Below, piece after piece: positions 10,441 through 21,499 of a DNA stretch of 64,000 nt. The position numbers and the translations under genes are program-made. Within the stretch, counting starts at the first letter, position 1. Every line of letters starts with the position of its first letter. The notes beneath the pieces were generated by a model. That model was not told where the DNA came from and made no database searches. It was given only the letters and a program-made list of their open reading frames with translations. The DNA is taken from assembly GCF_043290135.1 (NCBI RefSeq), contig NC_134710.1, positions 462,745,376-462,809,375 on the forward strand, read 5' to 3'. The stretch is from Rhipicephalus microplus (lineage: Eukaryota; Arthropoda; Arachnida; Ixodida; Ixodidae).

Positions 10441-10448
10441 TCTTCCAC
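9435..10448 (-). pseudogene. Reverse transcriptase C-terminal half of the nested CR1/L2-like LINE
   Basis: The frame 10448 to 9855 shows TSGVPQGSVIGLLLFLIYIN and the catalytic LFADDCAIY, then the thumb motif YKYLGVHLTSDLSW and the end ISYVRPQLEYA-like. A stop ends it, and a second frame (9644-9435) gives the C-terminal FNLSSLPRAIAYWNGLP motif common to CR1-like elements. The 5' part (endonuclease and palm) is absent by truncation. Confidence 0.75.
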
Positions 10449-10691
10449 ATGGTGTGGGCATGTCCGAAAAATCCTTACCTACCCCCTTCCCCTACCCCTT
10501 CTCGAGAGGCATGGGAGACTGCCCTCCTCAACTGCTCATCAGTAGAGTCTCAATGGGCTCTGGTGAGACGGGCACGAGTAGGGGCCTCGTCATGTGGTGT
10601 CCCGGACTAAGGACGCCGACCATGTAGCGGGGTCATGCTTTGGCCCCGTACCTCTCTCTTTTATAATAAATGTTTTTCATCATCATCATCT

Positions 10692-13600
10692 CCTAAACAA
10701 GAAGCAACTAACCTACTGTAAAATTGCCAACAAGACATACACGTATGTAGACCTCAGTATCATATCTCATTCACTTCTACCCCTACTGAAATGTAAAGTC
10801 ATAAATAATTCATATGAAAGTGACCAATTTATTTTAGTTTTCAGTACACCAACATCACATAAATATATCTTCCACATGTACCAAGATGGCTGATAAACAA
10901 AGCTGATTGGAAACAGTTTCAGTTTCACTCATTTAGGTTGGACTCACATAAGTGGTTAGGCATAGATGAAGCTGTGCAGTGTTTCACAGCTTTTCAGATT
11001 GACGCAGCTGCCAAGTGCATTTTGGAAACATCTGGACTGCCTGGCCAGCGACGCCTGCCATGGTGGAACATTGAATGTCGAAATGTGCGAAAGGAGCGGA
11101 AAAGGGCGTGGCGGTTGCTGCGAAACTCACTGACAGCGGAAAACCTTTACAGCTTTAAGAGAAAATAAAATATCAAGGCAGGAGAACGCATCCGCAAGCC
11201 AGAAGAGAAAGCAGGCAGAAGTTCTCATCAGGGATAATTCATATACATAGGAGGCTAAAGTCTGGAACATGGTTAGTATGGTAGCACAAAGACAAGTACG
11301 CTCACTCCTACTCGTGAACACACAGGCAGACAGGTTGGAAGATCAGGTGAACATCCTCGGCGCACATTTCGAACAGGTGTCCAGCTCATCAAACTACACT
11401 AACGCTTTTGAAAAATACAAAACAAGAATTGAAAACCAGCAACTAGAACACAAATGTGCAAAACACGAAACATACAATCAAGCTTTCAGCTTAACTGATC
11501 GCCAAACATCAAAAAACTCCTGCAGTAATTGCCCTTTAGGCTCTGATCGAGTGGCGTACGATATGTTCAAAAACCTGCCAATCGAAATCAAAAAACAACT
11601 TTTTTACTTCTACAATGCTATCTGATTTTATTGCCCTATCCGTACTTCCGGGAAAGAGGCTTCTATTATTCCCATTTTGAAAGAGGGCAAGGACCGTTCT
11701 TCAGTTTCCAGTTATAGGCCTACTGCACTTACAGGCTGCTTATGCAAACTTTTCGAAAAAATGATAAACTGCCGCCTGGTAGATTTTTTTGAAACAAACA
11801 ATTTGCTCGACCCTCTTCACTGTGGGTTTCGAAAGCGTAGATCCACCACCGACCACCTCATTTGTATCGAGGCACAGATTAGAGACGCTTTCGTCCACAA
11901 ACAATATTTTCTCTATGTGTTCCCCGATATCGAAAGGGCTTACGATAGAACATAGCGCTTTGTAAAATTAAGAGACCTGATTCACCTCGGCGTGCGTTGC
12001 AGATTGTTTATCATAATCGAAAGTTGCTTGTCATAACGTACATTCCAAGTCCGAGAGGGCAGTGTTCTTTCCGAAACGTTTGTCCAAAAACAGTAGTGCC
12101 GCAAGGTAGTGTGATGTACTTAGCTGCAGAATTTTTATTATCAAAATGAATTCTTTGCGCTTATCCATTCCTTGGAATATGTTACCTTGCGCATATGTCG
12201 ACGACACCTAGTCAGGTATCAAGTCTTTTATTCTAGTCATGTGTGAGCGGCAGGCTGGTTAAAACAAAGGCTTCAATTGGGCAGAAGAAAACGGGTTCTG
12301 ACTAGAATGCGCAGAAAAGCAGGTGGGCTTTTTTTATCCAGAAAGAGAGGCATTCATTCCGCACCCGATAATAAACTGCATGGGCAACGTACGTCTGTTT
12401 ATACTAAACACAAATTTTAGGAGTAATCTTGGACGTAAAGCTAATCTTCATACCACAAATCAAGGATCTAAAAAACAAGCGCATAAAAGCAATGAATGTT
12501 GTAAAGGTGTTGTCACGCACAACGTTGGCAAGTGACCAGAAGCGTCTGATCAATTTGTATACAAGCCTTAGACGTAATCGTCTAGACTATGGGGCAATAG
12601 CATCACAGTCTGCGACACCTACTGCTCTTAAAATGCTTGACCTTGTTCATCATCTAGTTATCCGCCGCTCTACAGGTGCTTTTCGCACTAGCCCCGTGTA
12701 AAGCCTGTACGTCAAATTGAACGAATGGTTGCTCCACCTAGATAGATGATACTTGTCCTTGAAATATTAGCTTAAAGTGAACGCAGACAAAGAACATCCT
12801 TCACACTCCACCATTAGTGACATGTCAAGCCTTGCTGTGTTTGGGAAACGGTTTTCTATGGGACAGCCCTACTCAGTCCGTGTGAGGGGCCTAGCGAAGA
12901 AAACTGGTGTACCACTTGAACACCGTTTGATGGCTCCCGCAGTATGACTGACACCGTGGTAGTGGTAGGTGATAAACTGCGATGTGTCTTTCTTGGAGGT
13001 TACGAAGCACGCACCAATTGCACATATTCAGACGTACTTCCTAGAACTACAACAGAAATAAACATGTCCTAAGTTCTTTACGTATGTCTCAAAGTCTATC
13101 ACTTCTGTCTAGTACGCAGCCCGTGGCCCATTCTTTTCGGAAGCAACCGTTCTGCACACTGTTACAAGTATTTTCACTGGCAAAGCTGATGCGATACTTG
13201 CGGCTGTTAAACACAATAAATAAAAAAAACTACACAAGCCAATAAGATACACAGATTCTGTAAGCGTAGTAAAAGCTCTGAAAGCTTTCAAAGAACACAA
13301 AACCTATTTTATCGTCTCGCTTTATTCGCTTTTATGCCCAGTGTACTCATTCAAACCACTTGTTGTAGTCTGCTGGGTTCCAGGACACCGCGAAATACAA
13401 TGCAACGTTATGATGGCAGAGCTAGCTGGATCCGCCAACAAAACTGCTACCAATACATCAATAACGAGTCCTGCACTCGAATTGAAACCTTTTCGAAAAC
13501 GAAAGCTTACGGGTTATTGACAGAGCACAAGGGACACACACACAGGTAATAAATTTCATGTCATCAAGCCGCAACTTGGTCATTGGCCGCCAGTATCAAA

Positions 13601-13876
13601 ATCACGCCACACAGAACTAATACTCACAATGTTAAGAACAGGACATACACACAATACAAATTCATTTCTTTTGTCTGATGGCGATCCACCTTTGTCGGAA
13701 AGATGTGGAGAAGCACTCACCATACTTCACATTTTAGTCCAGTGTAAACAATTAAACACGCTCAGAAGAAAACACTTTCCATTATCCTACCGAAAACAGA
13801 AGCCACTTAATCCTGCAATATGCGTCGGCAGAGAACCGCTTTTTACACATTATTCGTTGTTCGCTTTTTTGAGCTA
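10692..13876 (+). pseudogene. Copy B ORF2, remainder (EN end, RT, RNase H)
   Basis: Continues the endonuclease at a point matching 51430 of copy C (VDLSI at about 10750). Readable pieces include the LEDQVNILGAHFEQVSSSSN linker (about 11337-11396), the RT core (SYRPTALTGCLCKLFEKM, about 11710-11763; GFRKRRSTTDHL; DIERAYD), a stop just after, YVDD near 12195, the thumb region (12429-12700), an eroded RNase H (about 13080-13400) and the C-terminal LRTGHTHNTNS (about 13630). More than ten stops or frame changes are present. Confidence 0.7.
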
Positions 13877-14150
13877 ACTCCGTACCTTTTATGCGATATA
13901 CCCGAACATTCTGTAGCACTACCTCTCCAAAGAGGTCACTGCTGCGGTGGCTACTCTGAACAAAGCACTTGCCTCACTGCACTTTACGGTAGGGTGTGAA
14001 CGATCGAGGCACTTGTGCTAATGCCATACATGCACTTATTATACAGCCGCTAATCACAATCATTGTCCACATCTCTTGTTCCATGAACTGGTGCTCTTTG
14101 GCCATCAAGTGGCCCTTGCACCACAAATCACCAAACATTATCATCATAAG
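13877..14150 (+). other. 3' UTR of copy B
   Basis: Aligns by eye with 54600-54962 of copy C (TTCTGTAGCACTACCTCTCC, AAGTGGCCCTTGCACCAC) and ends with an ATCATCAT tail. Confidence 0.65.
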
Positions 14151-14785
14151 CACGTTGTTTTTTTACCCACTTATTGCGGCTAGCCACCACGTTCGTGTGC
14201 TGGTGAGCAATGGTTATTTATTTAGAGATATTCTGAGAGCGCCCAGTCGCAGTGACTAGTAATAAACTCAACTGGCCACGTGACCACGCAAAGCTGTGAA
14301 GTAGGCGCCACGCACGTGCGGGCTAGCCACTTGAGCAGGCATCGCCCCAGTGGCTCTGGCCGCGCTAACCTAGAGACAAAAACTCGTGACGTAGGCTTGT
14401 GTACGTCACGGACGAAGGACTAACGGTTGACGCCAGAATTTACGCTGACACCCCGTTGATGTTCCTGGCTACGTGTCTGCCGAGGGTATCTCGGACATGC
14501 CCAGGGTTGACGTATATTTGGACGCCAACAAGAGAGCATTCTTCCCCAACAACATTTACAGCTGCATGCTTAGTTCATCGTGCATCGCTTTTTTTCTTCA
14601 CCCTCGTCTTTCCGTGTTAGCGAAATGACGCGAATTTCACGTGGTAGGCGACTGCTCACGCGGGATCGGGTACGGGTGGTGCACCTGAGGGCTTCTGGTG
14701 GTAGCATTGTCACACACCACGTATCCATTATTTAAGAGGCCAGTTACTGTATGTTAGTTTGTTCGGTCTTGTTTGAAGTTACAGG
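14151..14785. other. Unassigned GC-richer stretch
   Basis: No gene seen. A TATA-like TATTTAAGAGG lies at about 14730 and the region could be a decayed LTR or promoter, but I found no partner copy or terminal repeat in the window. Confidence 0.35.
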
Positions 14786-15036
14786 CCCAGCCGTGGTGGT
14801 CTAGTGGCTAAGGCACTCGGCTGCTGACCCGCAGGTCGCGGAATTCAATCCTGGCTGCGATGGCTGCATTTTCGATGGAGGCGGAAATGTTCTAAACCCG
14901 TGTGCTCAGATTTGCGTGCTCGTTGAACTCAGGTGGTCGAAATTTCCGGAGCCCTCAACTGTTGCGTCTCTCATAATCATACGGTTGTTTTGGGCCATTA
15001 AACCTCACATATCAATCAATCAATCAGTCACTCAAT
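14786..15036 (+). mobile_element. tRNA-derived SINE, Ruka-like, full length
   Basis: The tRNA-like head has an A box (GTGGTCTAGTGGCTAAGGCA) and a B-box region (GTCGCGGAATTCAATCC). The body carries GATGGAGGCGGAAATG, CAGGTGGTCGAAATTTCCGG and GGTTGTTTTGGGCCATTAAACC, and the tail is (ATCA)n. These blocks define the tick Ruka SINE family. It has no coding capacity and would be mobilised by a LINE partner. Confidence 0.85.
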
Positions 15037-15046
15037 TAACCTCTCC

Positions 15047-15058
15047 TGCAGCACACCT
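15047..15058. repeat. Left TSD of RTE element
   Basis: TGCAGCACACCT occurs here and again at 17885-17896, directly flanking the RTE element. Confidence 0.85.
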
Positions 15059-17884
15059 GAACTTGGCAACGTTTAACGCTAGAACCTTATCTAGTGAGGG
15101 AAGTCTAGCTGTACTATTGTAGGAGCTGGAGGGTTATAAATGGGATATAATAGGGCTCAGTGAGCTTAGGAGGACAGATGAGGCCTATACGGTGCTACAG
15201 AATGGGCACGTCCTTTGTTACAGGGACTTGGCAGACAGACGAGAACTGGGAGTGGGGTTCCTAATTCACAGAAACATAGCTGGCAACATAGAGGAATACT
15301 ATAGCATTATTGAAAGAGTGGTAGGTATCGTAATTAAACTGAATAAAAGATACAAGATGAAGGTAGTACAGGCTTACGCGCCTACATCCAGCCATGATGA
15401 CGCTTCAGTTGAAAGCTTCTATGAAGACGTGGAATAGGCATTGAGTAAGGTAAAAACACAATATACTATAGTGATGGGTGACTTTAATGCAAAGGTAGAA
15501 AAGAAGCAGGCTGGAGACCAGGCAGTAGGAGATTATGGCATCGGTACTAGAAACGCCAGAGGAGAGCTACTAGTGGAATTCGCAGAACGCAATAATTTAC
15601 GGATCTTGAATACCTTCTACCGAAAACGAGAAAACCGCAAGTGGACATGGAGGAGCCCTAATGGCGAAAATAAGAACGAATTACACTTTATAATGAGTGC
15701 ACACCCTGGAATCGTGCAGGATGTGGAAGTGATTGGCAAGGTGCGATGCAGTGACCATGGAATGTTACGGTCTCGAATTCGCCTAGACTTGAAGAAGGAA
15801 CGACAGAAACTGATACGCAAGAAGCCAATCAATCAGCTAGCACTGAGAAGGAAAGTACAGGAATTCAGAGTGTCGCTGCAGAACAGGTACTCGGCTCTTA
15901 GTGAGCAAACCAACCTTAGCGTAGATACAATGAATGATAACCTGACGAGTATCATTACGGAGTGTGCAGTGGAAGTTGGAGGCAGGGTAGTTAGACAGGA
16001 CACTGGCAAGCTTTCCTAGGAAACGAAGAACCTAATTAAGAAGCGTCAAATCATGAAAGTGTGAAGTACCACAGACAAAATAGAACTGGCAGAGCTTTCG
16101 AAGTTGTATAATAGACGTTAGGTATGCGATGTAAGAAGGTATAACATGGAGAGAATTGAACACGCTCTGAAAACGGAGGAAGTGTCAAAGCATTGAAGAG
16201 GAAACTTGGGATAGGCAAAAGTTGGATGTATGCTCTAAGGAACAAAGAAGGCAAAATAACTACCAATATGGATAGGATAGTTAAAATAGCGGAGGAGTTT
16301 TACAGAGATCTGTACAGTAGCCGAGACAACCACGACCTTAATACTATAAGAACTAGCAGTAACCCAGATTACACCCCACCAGTAATGATAGAAGTCAGAA
16401 AAGCTTTGGAGAGCATGCAAAGGGGCAAAGCTGCTGGTGATGATCAGGTAACATCAGATCTGCTGAAAGATGGAGGACAGATTGTGTTAGAAAAACTAGC
16501 CACCCTGTTTACGAGGTGTCTCCTGACGGGAAGAGTACCAGAATCTTGGAAGAACGCTAACATCATCTTAATACATAAGGAAGGAGATGACAAGGACTCG
16601 AAGAATTACAGGCCGATCAGCTTGCTCTCTGTAGTATACAAGCTATTTGCGAAGGTAATTGCTAAAAGAGTAAAGAAAACATTAGAATTCAATCAACCAA
16701 AGGAACAAGCAGGATTTCGAACACGCTACTCAACAATTGACCACATTCATACTATCAATTAGGTAATAGAGAAATGCTCAGAGTATAACCAAGTACTATA
16801 CATAGCCTTCATAGATTACGAGAAGGCGTTTGATTCAGTAGAAATATCAGCCGTCATGCAAACAATGCGGAATCAGGACGTAGATGAAGTATATATAAAT
16901 ATTCTGGAAGAAATCTACAGGGATCAACTGCTACCATAGTGCTTCATAAAAAAAGCAACAAAATACCAATCAAGAAGGGTGTAAGGCAGGGGGACACAAT
17001 TTCCCCAATGCTATTTACCGCGTGTTTACAGGAGGTTTTCAGAAGCCTAGAATGGGAACAGTTAGGGATAAGAGTCAATGGAGAATACCTTAGTAACCTG
17101 CGCTTCGCCGATGACATTGCATTGCTGAGTAACTTGGAGACGAATTGCAACTCAAGATTACGGAGTTAGACAAGGAGAGCAGAAAGGTTGGTCTTAAAAT
17201 TAATCTGCAGAAAACGAAAGTAATGTACAACAACCTCGGCAAGGAGCAGCGCTTCGAGATAGGTAATAGTGCACTTGAAGTTTTAAAAGACTATGTCTAC
17301 TTAGGGCAGGTAATAACCGCAGAGCCGAACCACGAGATTCAAGTAACTAGAAGAATAAGAATGGGGTGGAGCACATTCGGCAAGCACTCTCAAATTATCA
17401 CAGGTAGATTACCACTATCCCTCAAGAGGAAGGTATATAACAGCTGTATCTTGCTGGTACTTAGTTACGGAGCAGAAACCTGGAGACTTACAAAGAGGGT
17501 TCAGCTTAAATTGAGGACGACGCAGCGAGCAATGGAAAGAAAAATGGTAGGTGTAACCTTAAGAGACAAGAAGAGAGCAGAGTGAATTAGGGAACAAACG
17601 GGGGTTAAGGATATCATAGCTGAAATCAAGAAGAAAAAATGAACATGGGCAGGACATGTAGCACGTAGACAGGATAACCGCTGGTCATTAGGGTAACTGA
17701 CTGGATTCCCAGGGAAGGGAAGTGGGTTAGGGAGAGACAGAAGGTTAGGTGGGCAGATGAGATTAAGAAGTTCGCGGGTATAAATTGGCAGCAGCAAGCA
17801 CAGGACCGGGTTAACTGGCGGAACATGGGAGAGGCCTCTGTCCTGCAGTGGACGTAGTCAGGCTGATGATGATGATGATGATGA
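15059..17884 (+). mobile_element. RTE-clade non-LTR retrotransposon
   Basis: A 2.8-kb element between perfect 12-bp TSDs. One pol frame covers endonuclease and RT, with no RNase H, and it ends in a (GAT)n microsatellite tail. Small size, single ORF and a simple-repeat tail are hallmarks of RTE elements. It begins directly at the endonuclease N-terminal motif NLATFNARTL, so it is nearly full length or slightly 5'-truncated. It sits about 20 bp past a SINE tail. Confidence 0.85.
15060..17640 (+). pseudogene. RTE endonuclease-reverse transcriptase, broken
   Basis: The endonuclease shows NLATFNARTL, IIGLSELRR, VVQAYAPTS, VMGDFNAKV, and CSDHGMLRSRI. After a linker the RT shows GKAAGDDQVTSD, NYRPISLLSVVYKLF, QAGFRTRYSTIDHI, FIDYEKAFDSV, GVRQGDTISPMLF and the catalytic FADDIALLS (about 17104-17130). 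Then come YVYLGQVI and the C-terminal LSYGAETWRLT. Stops at about 15121, 15435, 16017, 16063 and 16760 and a frameshift near 17150 inactivate it. Many stops are single-base changes, so decay is moderate. Confidence 0.85.
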
Positions 17885-17886
17885 TG
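17867..17886 (+). repeat. (GAT)n tail
   Basis: Seven or so GAT units form the 3' terminus of the RTE element. Confidence 0.9.
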
Positions 17887-17896
17887 CAGCACACCT
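17885..17896. repeat. Right TSD of RTE element
   Basis: Second copy of TGCAGCACACCT, after the GAT tail. Confidence 0.85.
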
Positions 17897-18401
17897 TGTT
17901 CCATTACGGATTGGTGCCGCCCAAGGCAAAATTCTGCCGACGCCATAGATATACTTATTTCGTCGCAGCGACGAAATGGAAGTCCAGGTGAAAATTTTGT
18001 TACTGGTTCCTAGTGGTCTCAGTTCAAGTGATTTATAAGCATATTCCCTGTTGGTGCTGGAATCAGTAGGCGCTGGAACTACTTGCTACTGTTTTCAGTT
18101 ACTACTGAAATCAGTTGATGCTGGGAGGGACCACAGCAGCAGCCAACAGGCCACATTGATTAATAGATACCACAAAACACAAATGTCTCGTCTACTAGGC
18201 TTTATTGGCACATTCGCCAAGTGGATTTTAGGAAATCCTGAATTTTCTTGTTCAGGAGGCTGTTCATGTTGCTTAATGTCTCCTGTACGTCTTCTCCCGT
18301 TTTCGCATCCCCTTGCTTCACATTGGCTGCGAAAAGTAAATCAAAATGTAGGACCACAAGAATGGCACCCACAACAATCAACTAAGCACAAGCTTGATGG
18401 A
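17897..18401. other. Unassigned sequence between RTE and Penelope-like element
   Basis: No gene recognised. Contains a small hairpin (TTTCAGT-TACT-ACTGAAA near 18094) and short CTGG-rich repeats at about 18050-18130. Confidence 0.4.
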
Positions 18402-18681
18402 AACTTGAAAAAATTGATTTGCTGCACAAACTTGAAGAAAAAAGACACACACAAACTTGAAGAAAAAAGAGACAGGAAAGAGCGCAGACTACCAACTGTT
18501 TATTGTCGTTTTTGAAAGCCAATATATACGCATGTTATGCTGCGCTTCCACGATGCGCACAAAACCAAAGATGCCACAAACAAAGCCGACCGAAAACAAA
18601 TCAAACCAAAATTGACTGCCACCACAATGACAAAAGTGAAAAATGGCAAAATACAAAAGTGATACCCATCACAATCTACAC
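18402..18681 (+). repeat. Penelope-like arm 1 (inverted copy)
   Basis: Reverse complement of 19320-19579 with a few mismatches and one duplication of AAACTTGAAGAAAAAA. Confidence 0.85.
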
Positions 18682-19045
18682 TGCGTAATCCCAAGGTGCG
18701 CGCTCATCTGTTTTTATTTATCTTTTATTATTTATTGCACCAAGCATCAACAAAGGCATGAAAGAATGAAAACGTACTCTAGACATTTTTGTTTAAAAAC
18801 CCTAAAAATAGCGCTTAGCACCAAATAAAACAATAAATTAACATTTTATATTCACTCCAACAGCCCTACGTGAGAAACACGAAGAAGCAGTACGCCGAGA
18901 GAGTCAAAAACTATACTAACATAAAACCTTAAAAAACATTACGTAGCGTCACATGGGAAATAAAACATGAACACTAATGAACGAAACAAAAGAAGAGGAA
19001 TGGAAGAGAACGCACTGCAAGGCGTTAGCGACAACATTACACATG

Positions 19046-19360
19046 ACCATGTAGGAAGACCATTTCCCTGTCCGAAAGTGAAATTGAAGGCATGCTTATG
19101 CACTTGTCATTATATTGCCTGATAAAGTACGCTTCTATTATCTCTCTTTCGGTCTTTTCACGTGCCTTAGCCATGACTGACGCATTTTCGAACCGGGGGG
19201 TGCAACCGCATTTCCTACAGTGGAAATCTAAATGACCTCCATTTTTTCCTTTTACGGCCAGACTGTGCTCACGCAAGCGTTCGTTGAGGCAACGCCCCGT
19301 CTGCCCTATGTACACACTCCAGTTTAGATTGTGATGGGTATCACTTTTGTATTTTGCCAT
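19046..19360 (-). pseudogene. Penelope-like GIY-YIG endonuclease domain
   Basis: The domain begins SVYIGQTGRCLNERLREHSL, with the family GIY-YIG signature (VYIGQT) and the catalytic Arg region (LNERLREH). A Cys/His segment (HLDFHCRKCGC) follows, then AREKTEREIIEAYFI with the catalytic Glu, then CISMPSISLSDREMVFL, the characteristic Penelope C-terminus. The domain is intact from the start motif to the stop at about 19046, but no RT precedes it; upstream is the arm 2 repeat, so it is a fragment. In intact elements this endonuclease nicks the target site. Confidence 0.8.
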
Positions 19361-19579
19361 TTTTCACTTTTGTCATTGTGGTGGCAGTCAATTTTGGTTT
19401 GATTTGTTTTCGGTCGGCTTTGTTTGTGGCATCTTTGGTTTTGTGCGCATCGTGGAAGCGCAGCATAGCATGCGTATATATCGGCTTCCAAAAACGACAA
19501 TAAACAGTTGGTAGTCTGCGCTCTTTCCTGTCTCTCTTGTTTTTTTCTTCAAGTTTGTGCAGCAAATCAATTTTTTCAA
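19320..19579 (-). repeat. Penelope-like arm 2
   Basis: Inverted partner of 18402-18681; runs straight into the GIY-YIG domain. Confidence 0.85.
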
Positions 19580-19710
19580 GTATGAACCAACTAGTCTGCA
19601 AAAAAGTATTGATGGAAACTGTGTACTTTATTTACTTTTCTGATAACCATAAATAGTGTGGAAGTCTCCAATAAAAGCAACAGTTGGTTTTTCGCACTAC
19701 ATATTTACCT

Positions 19711-19923
19711 GCTATGACGGCAACTTCCTCAGGGGTCAGGAGGTCTTTAGGTACCTCTGCTTGGCTTTTCTTCTTGGCACAACCATACCCGTCACACTTT
19801 TCTTGTCCTGACCGAAAATCTACTATGCAATGTCTCTTAAGACGAGTGTCGGATTTCTCATTTTTCAAAAAAATTGCTTGCACCATAGCCCCTAATCGCA
19901 ATTTTCTTTGCCAAATGAAACTG
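19711..19923 (-). other. Coding-like exon with splice signals, unrecognised
   Basis: On the minus strand a pyrimidine-rich acceptor (ending CTTGCAG) is followed by an open frame that includes LKNEKSDTRLKRHCIV and KDLLTPEEVAVIAG. It ends at a strong donor (GCAG then GTAAATATG) near 19711. About 70 codons with natural codon use. I do not recognise the family. It may belong with the coding-like stretches upstream on the same strand (20.4-22.0 kb), including a THAP remnant, but the order would be unusual. Confidence 0.35.
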
Positions 19924-20390
19924 CAAGAAAAAATAAAAACATAATGTATACATGATTTCTTGTTGCGCTTCGTCTTACGAGAAGGACTATAGTACAGTAA
20001 GTAGGTGCCCAGTCTGTGCTGAACCTCGTAATATGATATGCATCAAGAAGTCACAACAGCGGACTAGCTCAATACATTACTCAGCCAAATAATGTATATA
20101 AGTTCACATCAATGGACGATGAAGAGGGAAATAAATAGGCATCAAATGTAGGAAATATCAACTTTCCGTTTAAGAAATCATACAAGTTGTAAATGCATAA
20201 AATTTGCATAAACTCACTGTGCCATCCGCCTGGTACGAAAAGTCAGGGGCTGCTTCCGCGCTGCTGTAATTTTGTTATGCAAAAAAATAATAACACACAC
20301 GCACACACATATTTTTTGTACTATCTTGCTGCTCGCCCAGGCATCTTTTTCTTTTGCCTTTTTGAGCACTTCCCTGTGGGGGCAGCAGGC

Positions 20391-20707
20391 TCAGTACTTT
20401 TCCTGCTTGATGCGCAGCTCGTCATCACGAAGTTCAACCTTCAAGTGGATGGCGTCCTTGCGAAGACCAAGCAGCTTCTGCCGCCGTCGCATAAAGTCAG
20501 CTTTTTCAAAGTGGCGGAAGCAGACGCGTGGACTCTGTGGCCGGTTGCGGTCGTAGTCTATTTCGGCAACCGCTCGTCCCACAATGACATGAGCTCCTCG
20601 TTTTCTGGCATGGAAAACAGCTAAAGGCCCTCCTTGTCAGAGGTGTCACCAGACTCGCAGTTGTGGACGCAGCAGTAGTATCTCTTGCCATCACTCTTCT
20701 TGCAAGG
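20391..20707 (-). pseudogene. THAP-type zinc-finger domain remnant
   Basis: On the minus strand, KRYYCCVHNCESGDTSDKEG (from about 20692) is followed, after an in-frame TAG, by LFSMPENEELMSLWDERLPK. After a one-base shift the reading continues as SPRVCFRHFEKADFMRRR and LGLRKDAIHL. The pattern Cys-x3-Cys, about 45 residues with Trp, then Cys-x2-His and a hydrophobic KxDAxxL-like end matches the C2CH THAP DNA-binding fold found in P-element-type transposases and in host factors. One stop and one frameshift mark it as a pseudogene. The frame ends near 20391. Confidence 0.5.
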
Positions 20708-20737
20708 CTCCACAACTGTATCTTATCAAGGACGTAG

Positions 20738-20935
20738 TGGAGATTGGTTGGTGTTAATGTTCGTGTTGTTGTTTATGCACACAAACAACTTAATATCATC
20801 AGTGAAGTGAATTGCGCCCCTGGTTAGGCTTTCATCGCTACGAACGTTGACCACAAGTGTTAGCACACCATGGATGGGCAGCTCTTTATGTGTGATACTT
20901 TCATTGTGAGCTCGTGCATTTTCAGCACTGGGAAC
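20738..20935 (-). other. Coding-like open stretch, unrecognised
   Basis: An open minus-strand frame of about 65 codons without Met, reading through ENARAHNESITHKELPIHGV and TRGAIHFTDDIKLFVCINN to a stop near 20738. Composition looks protein-coding, but I cannot name a family. It lies just upstream of the THAP remnant. Confidence 0.3.
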
Positions 20936-21499
20936 ATCTTCCAGTTTCCCAAAAGATGTTTCCCTTTTATTCTTTCAGTTCCCCAAGCATGTCATCTCTT
21001 TTGAAGTTTTCTCGTCGCAGGCTTCAAATGAATGAGGCTGAAATATATCATTTTTTGGAGGTCACACATGTATATGACGACGTAGCAGCTCTACCTGGTG
21101 CTATAGTCTAAAAAAGATATTACATTCACTTGCTTGCAAACATTTTATAAGCTCACGGTTAGTAGTAAATTTTACCCCAATATAAATAACAGAATATCCA
21201 ATCTATGTTGCTGCTCTGAACTGAGGTAGCAAGTCTCTTTTACACTGTAAGAAACACAGTTAAAGGGTAAGCTTCCACTAGTGCACCCACTTCGCTTCTG
21301 TATCAATTTAGAAATCAAATGTCCCACTTACATTAAAAATCTTGCCTGGAAGGCACTATGGAAAGGTTTCCACCCTCTACCTAAGGAAATCTCTCTCCTA
21401 TTCAAGCTGACCATCTCTCAATTGCCACTATTTCTTTTCCTGCTCCATTTGTCTCATTGCACTTCGGACGCACAAGGTGTCCGGGTCACTCTCGGAGCT

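Larger units (their letters stand above)
8376..10691 (+). mobile_element. 5'-truncated RNase-H LINE inserted into copy B
   Basis: Sequence foreign to the I-like family interrupts copy B between CGGTGCCTCT and CCTAAACAAG. It encodes the RNase H and Cys/His end of a tick LINE, has a GC-rich 3' end (GTCATGCTTTGGCCCCGTACC), TATAATAAATG and a (CAT)n tail at about 10675-10691. It is itself split by a minus-strand LINE at 9275-10440. Related in protein to element T at 48.9-57.2 kb but not the same family. Confidence 0.65.
7490..14150 (+). mobile_element. I-like non-LTR retrotransposon, copy B, 5'-truncated and interrupted
   Basis: Homology to copy C starts in the last part of ORF1 (compare 50514 onward), so the 5' UTR and most of ORF1 are missing, as expected for 5'-truncated retrotransposition. 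The copy runs to about 8375, is interrupted by a 2.3-kb insertion, resumes at about 10692 inside the endonuclease region and ends near 14150 with the family 3' motif (AAGTGGCCCTTGCACCACAAA) and ATC tail. Many stops and indels show that it is old. Confidence 0.75.
18402..19579 (-). mobile_element. Penelope-like retroelement fragment with inverted arms
   Basis: A minus-strand GIY-YIG endonuclease domain (19046-19360) lies between two inverted copies of a sequence of about 260 bp: arm 1 at 18402-18681 and arm 2 at 19320-19579. Both contain CAAACTTGAAGAAAAAA, GAGCGCAGACTACCAACTG, the ATACGCATG(T/C)TATGCTGCGC block and AAAGTGATACCCATCACAAT. Penelope-like elements often have LTR-like repeats that can be inverted and rearranged at the 5' end. 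The RT domain is absent. Arm 1 carries an extra short tandem duplication near 18437-18465. Confidence 0.75.

Noticed and set aside
14151..14785. Solo LTR
   Set aside because: A TATA-like box and GC-rich body suggest it, but there are no TG..CA ends, TSD or second copy.
17867..17886. His-rich peptide on the minus strand
   Set aside because: Translation of the GAT tail of the RTE element.
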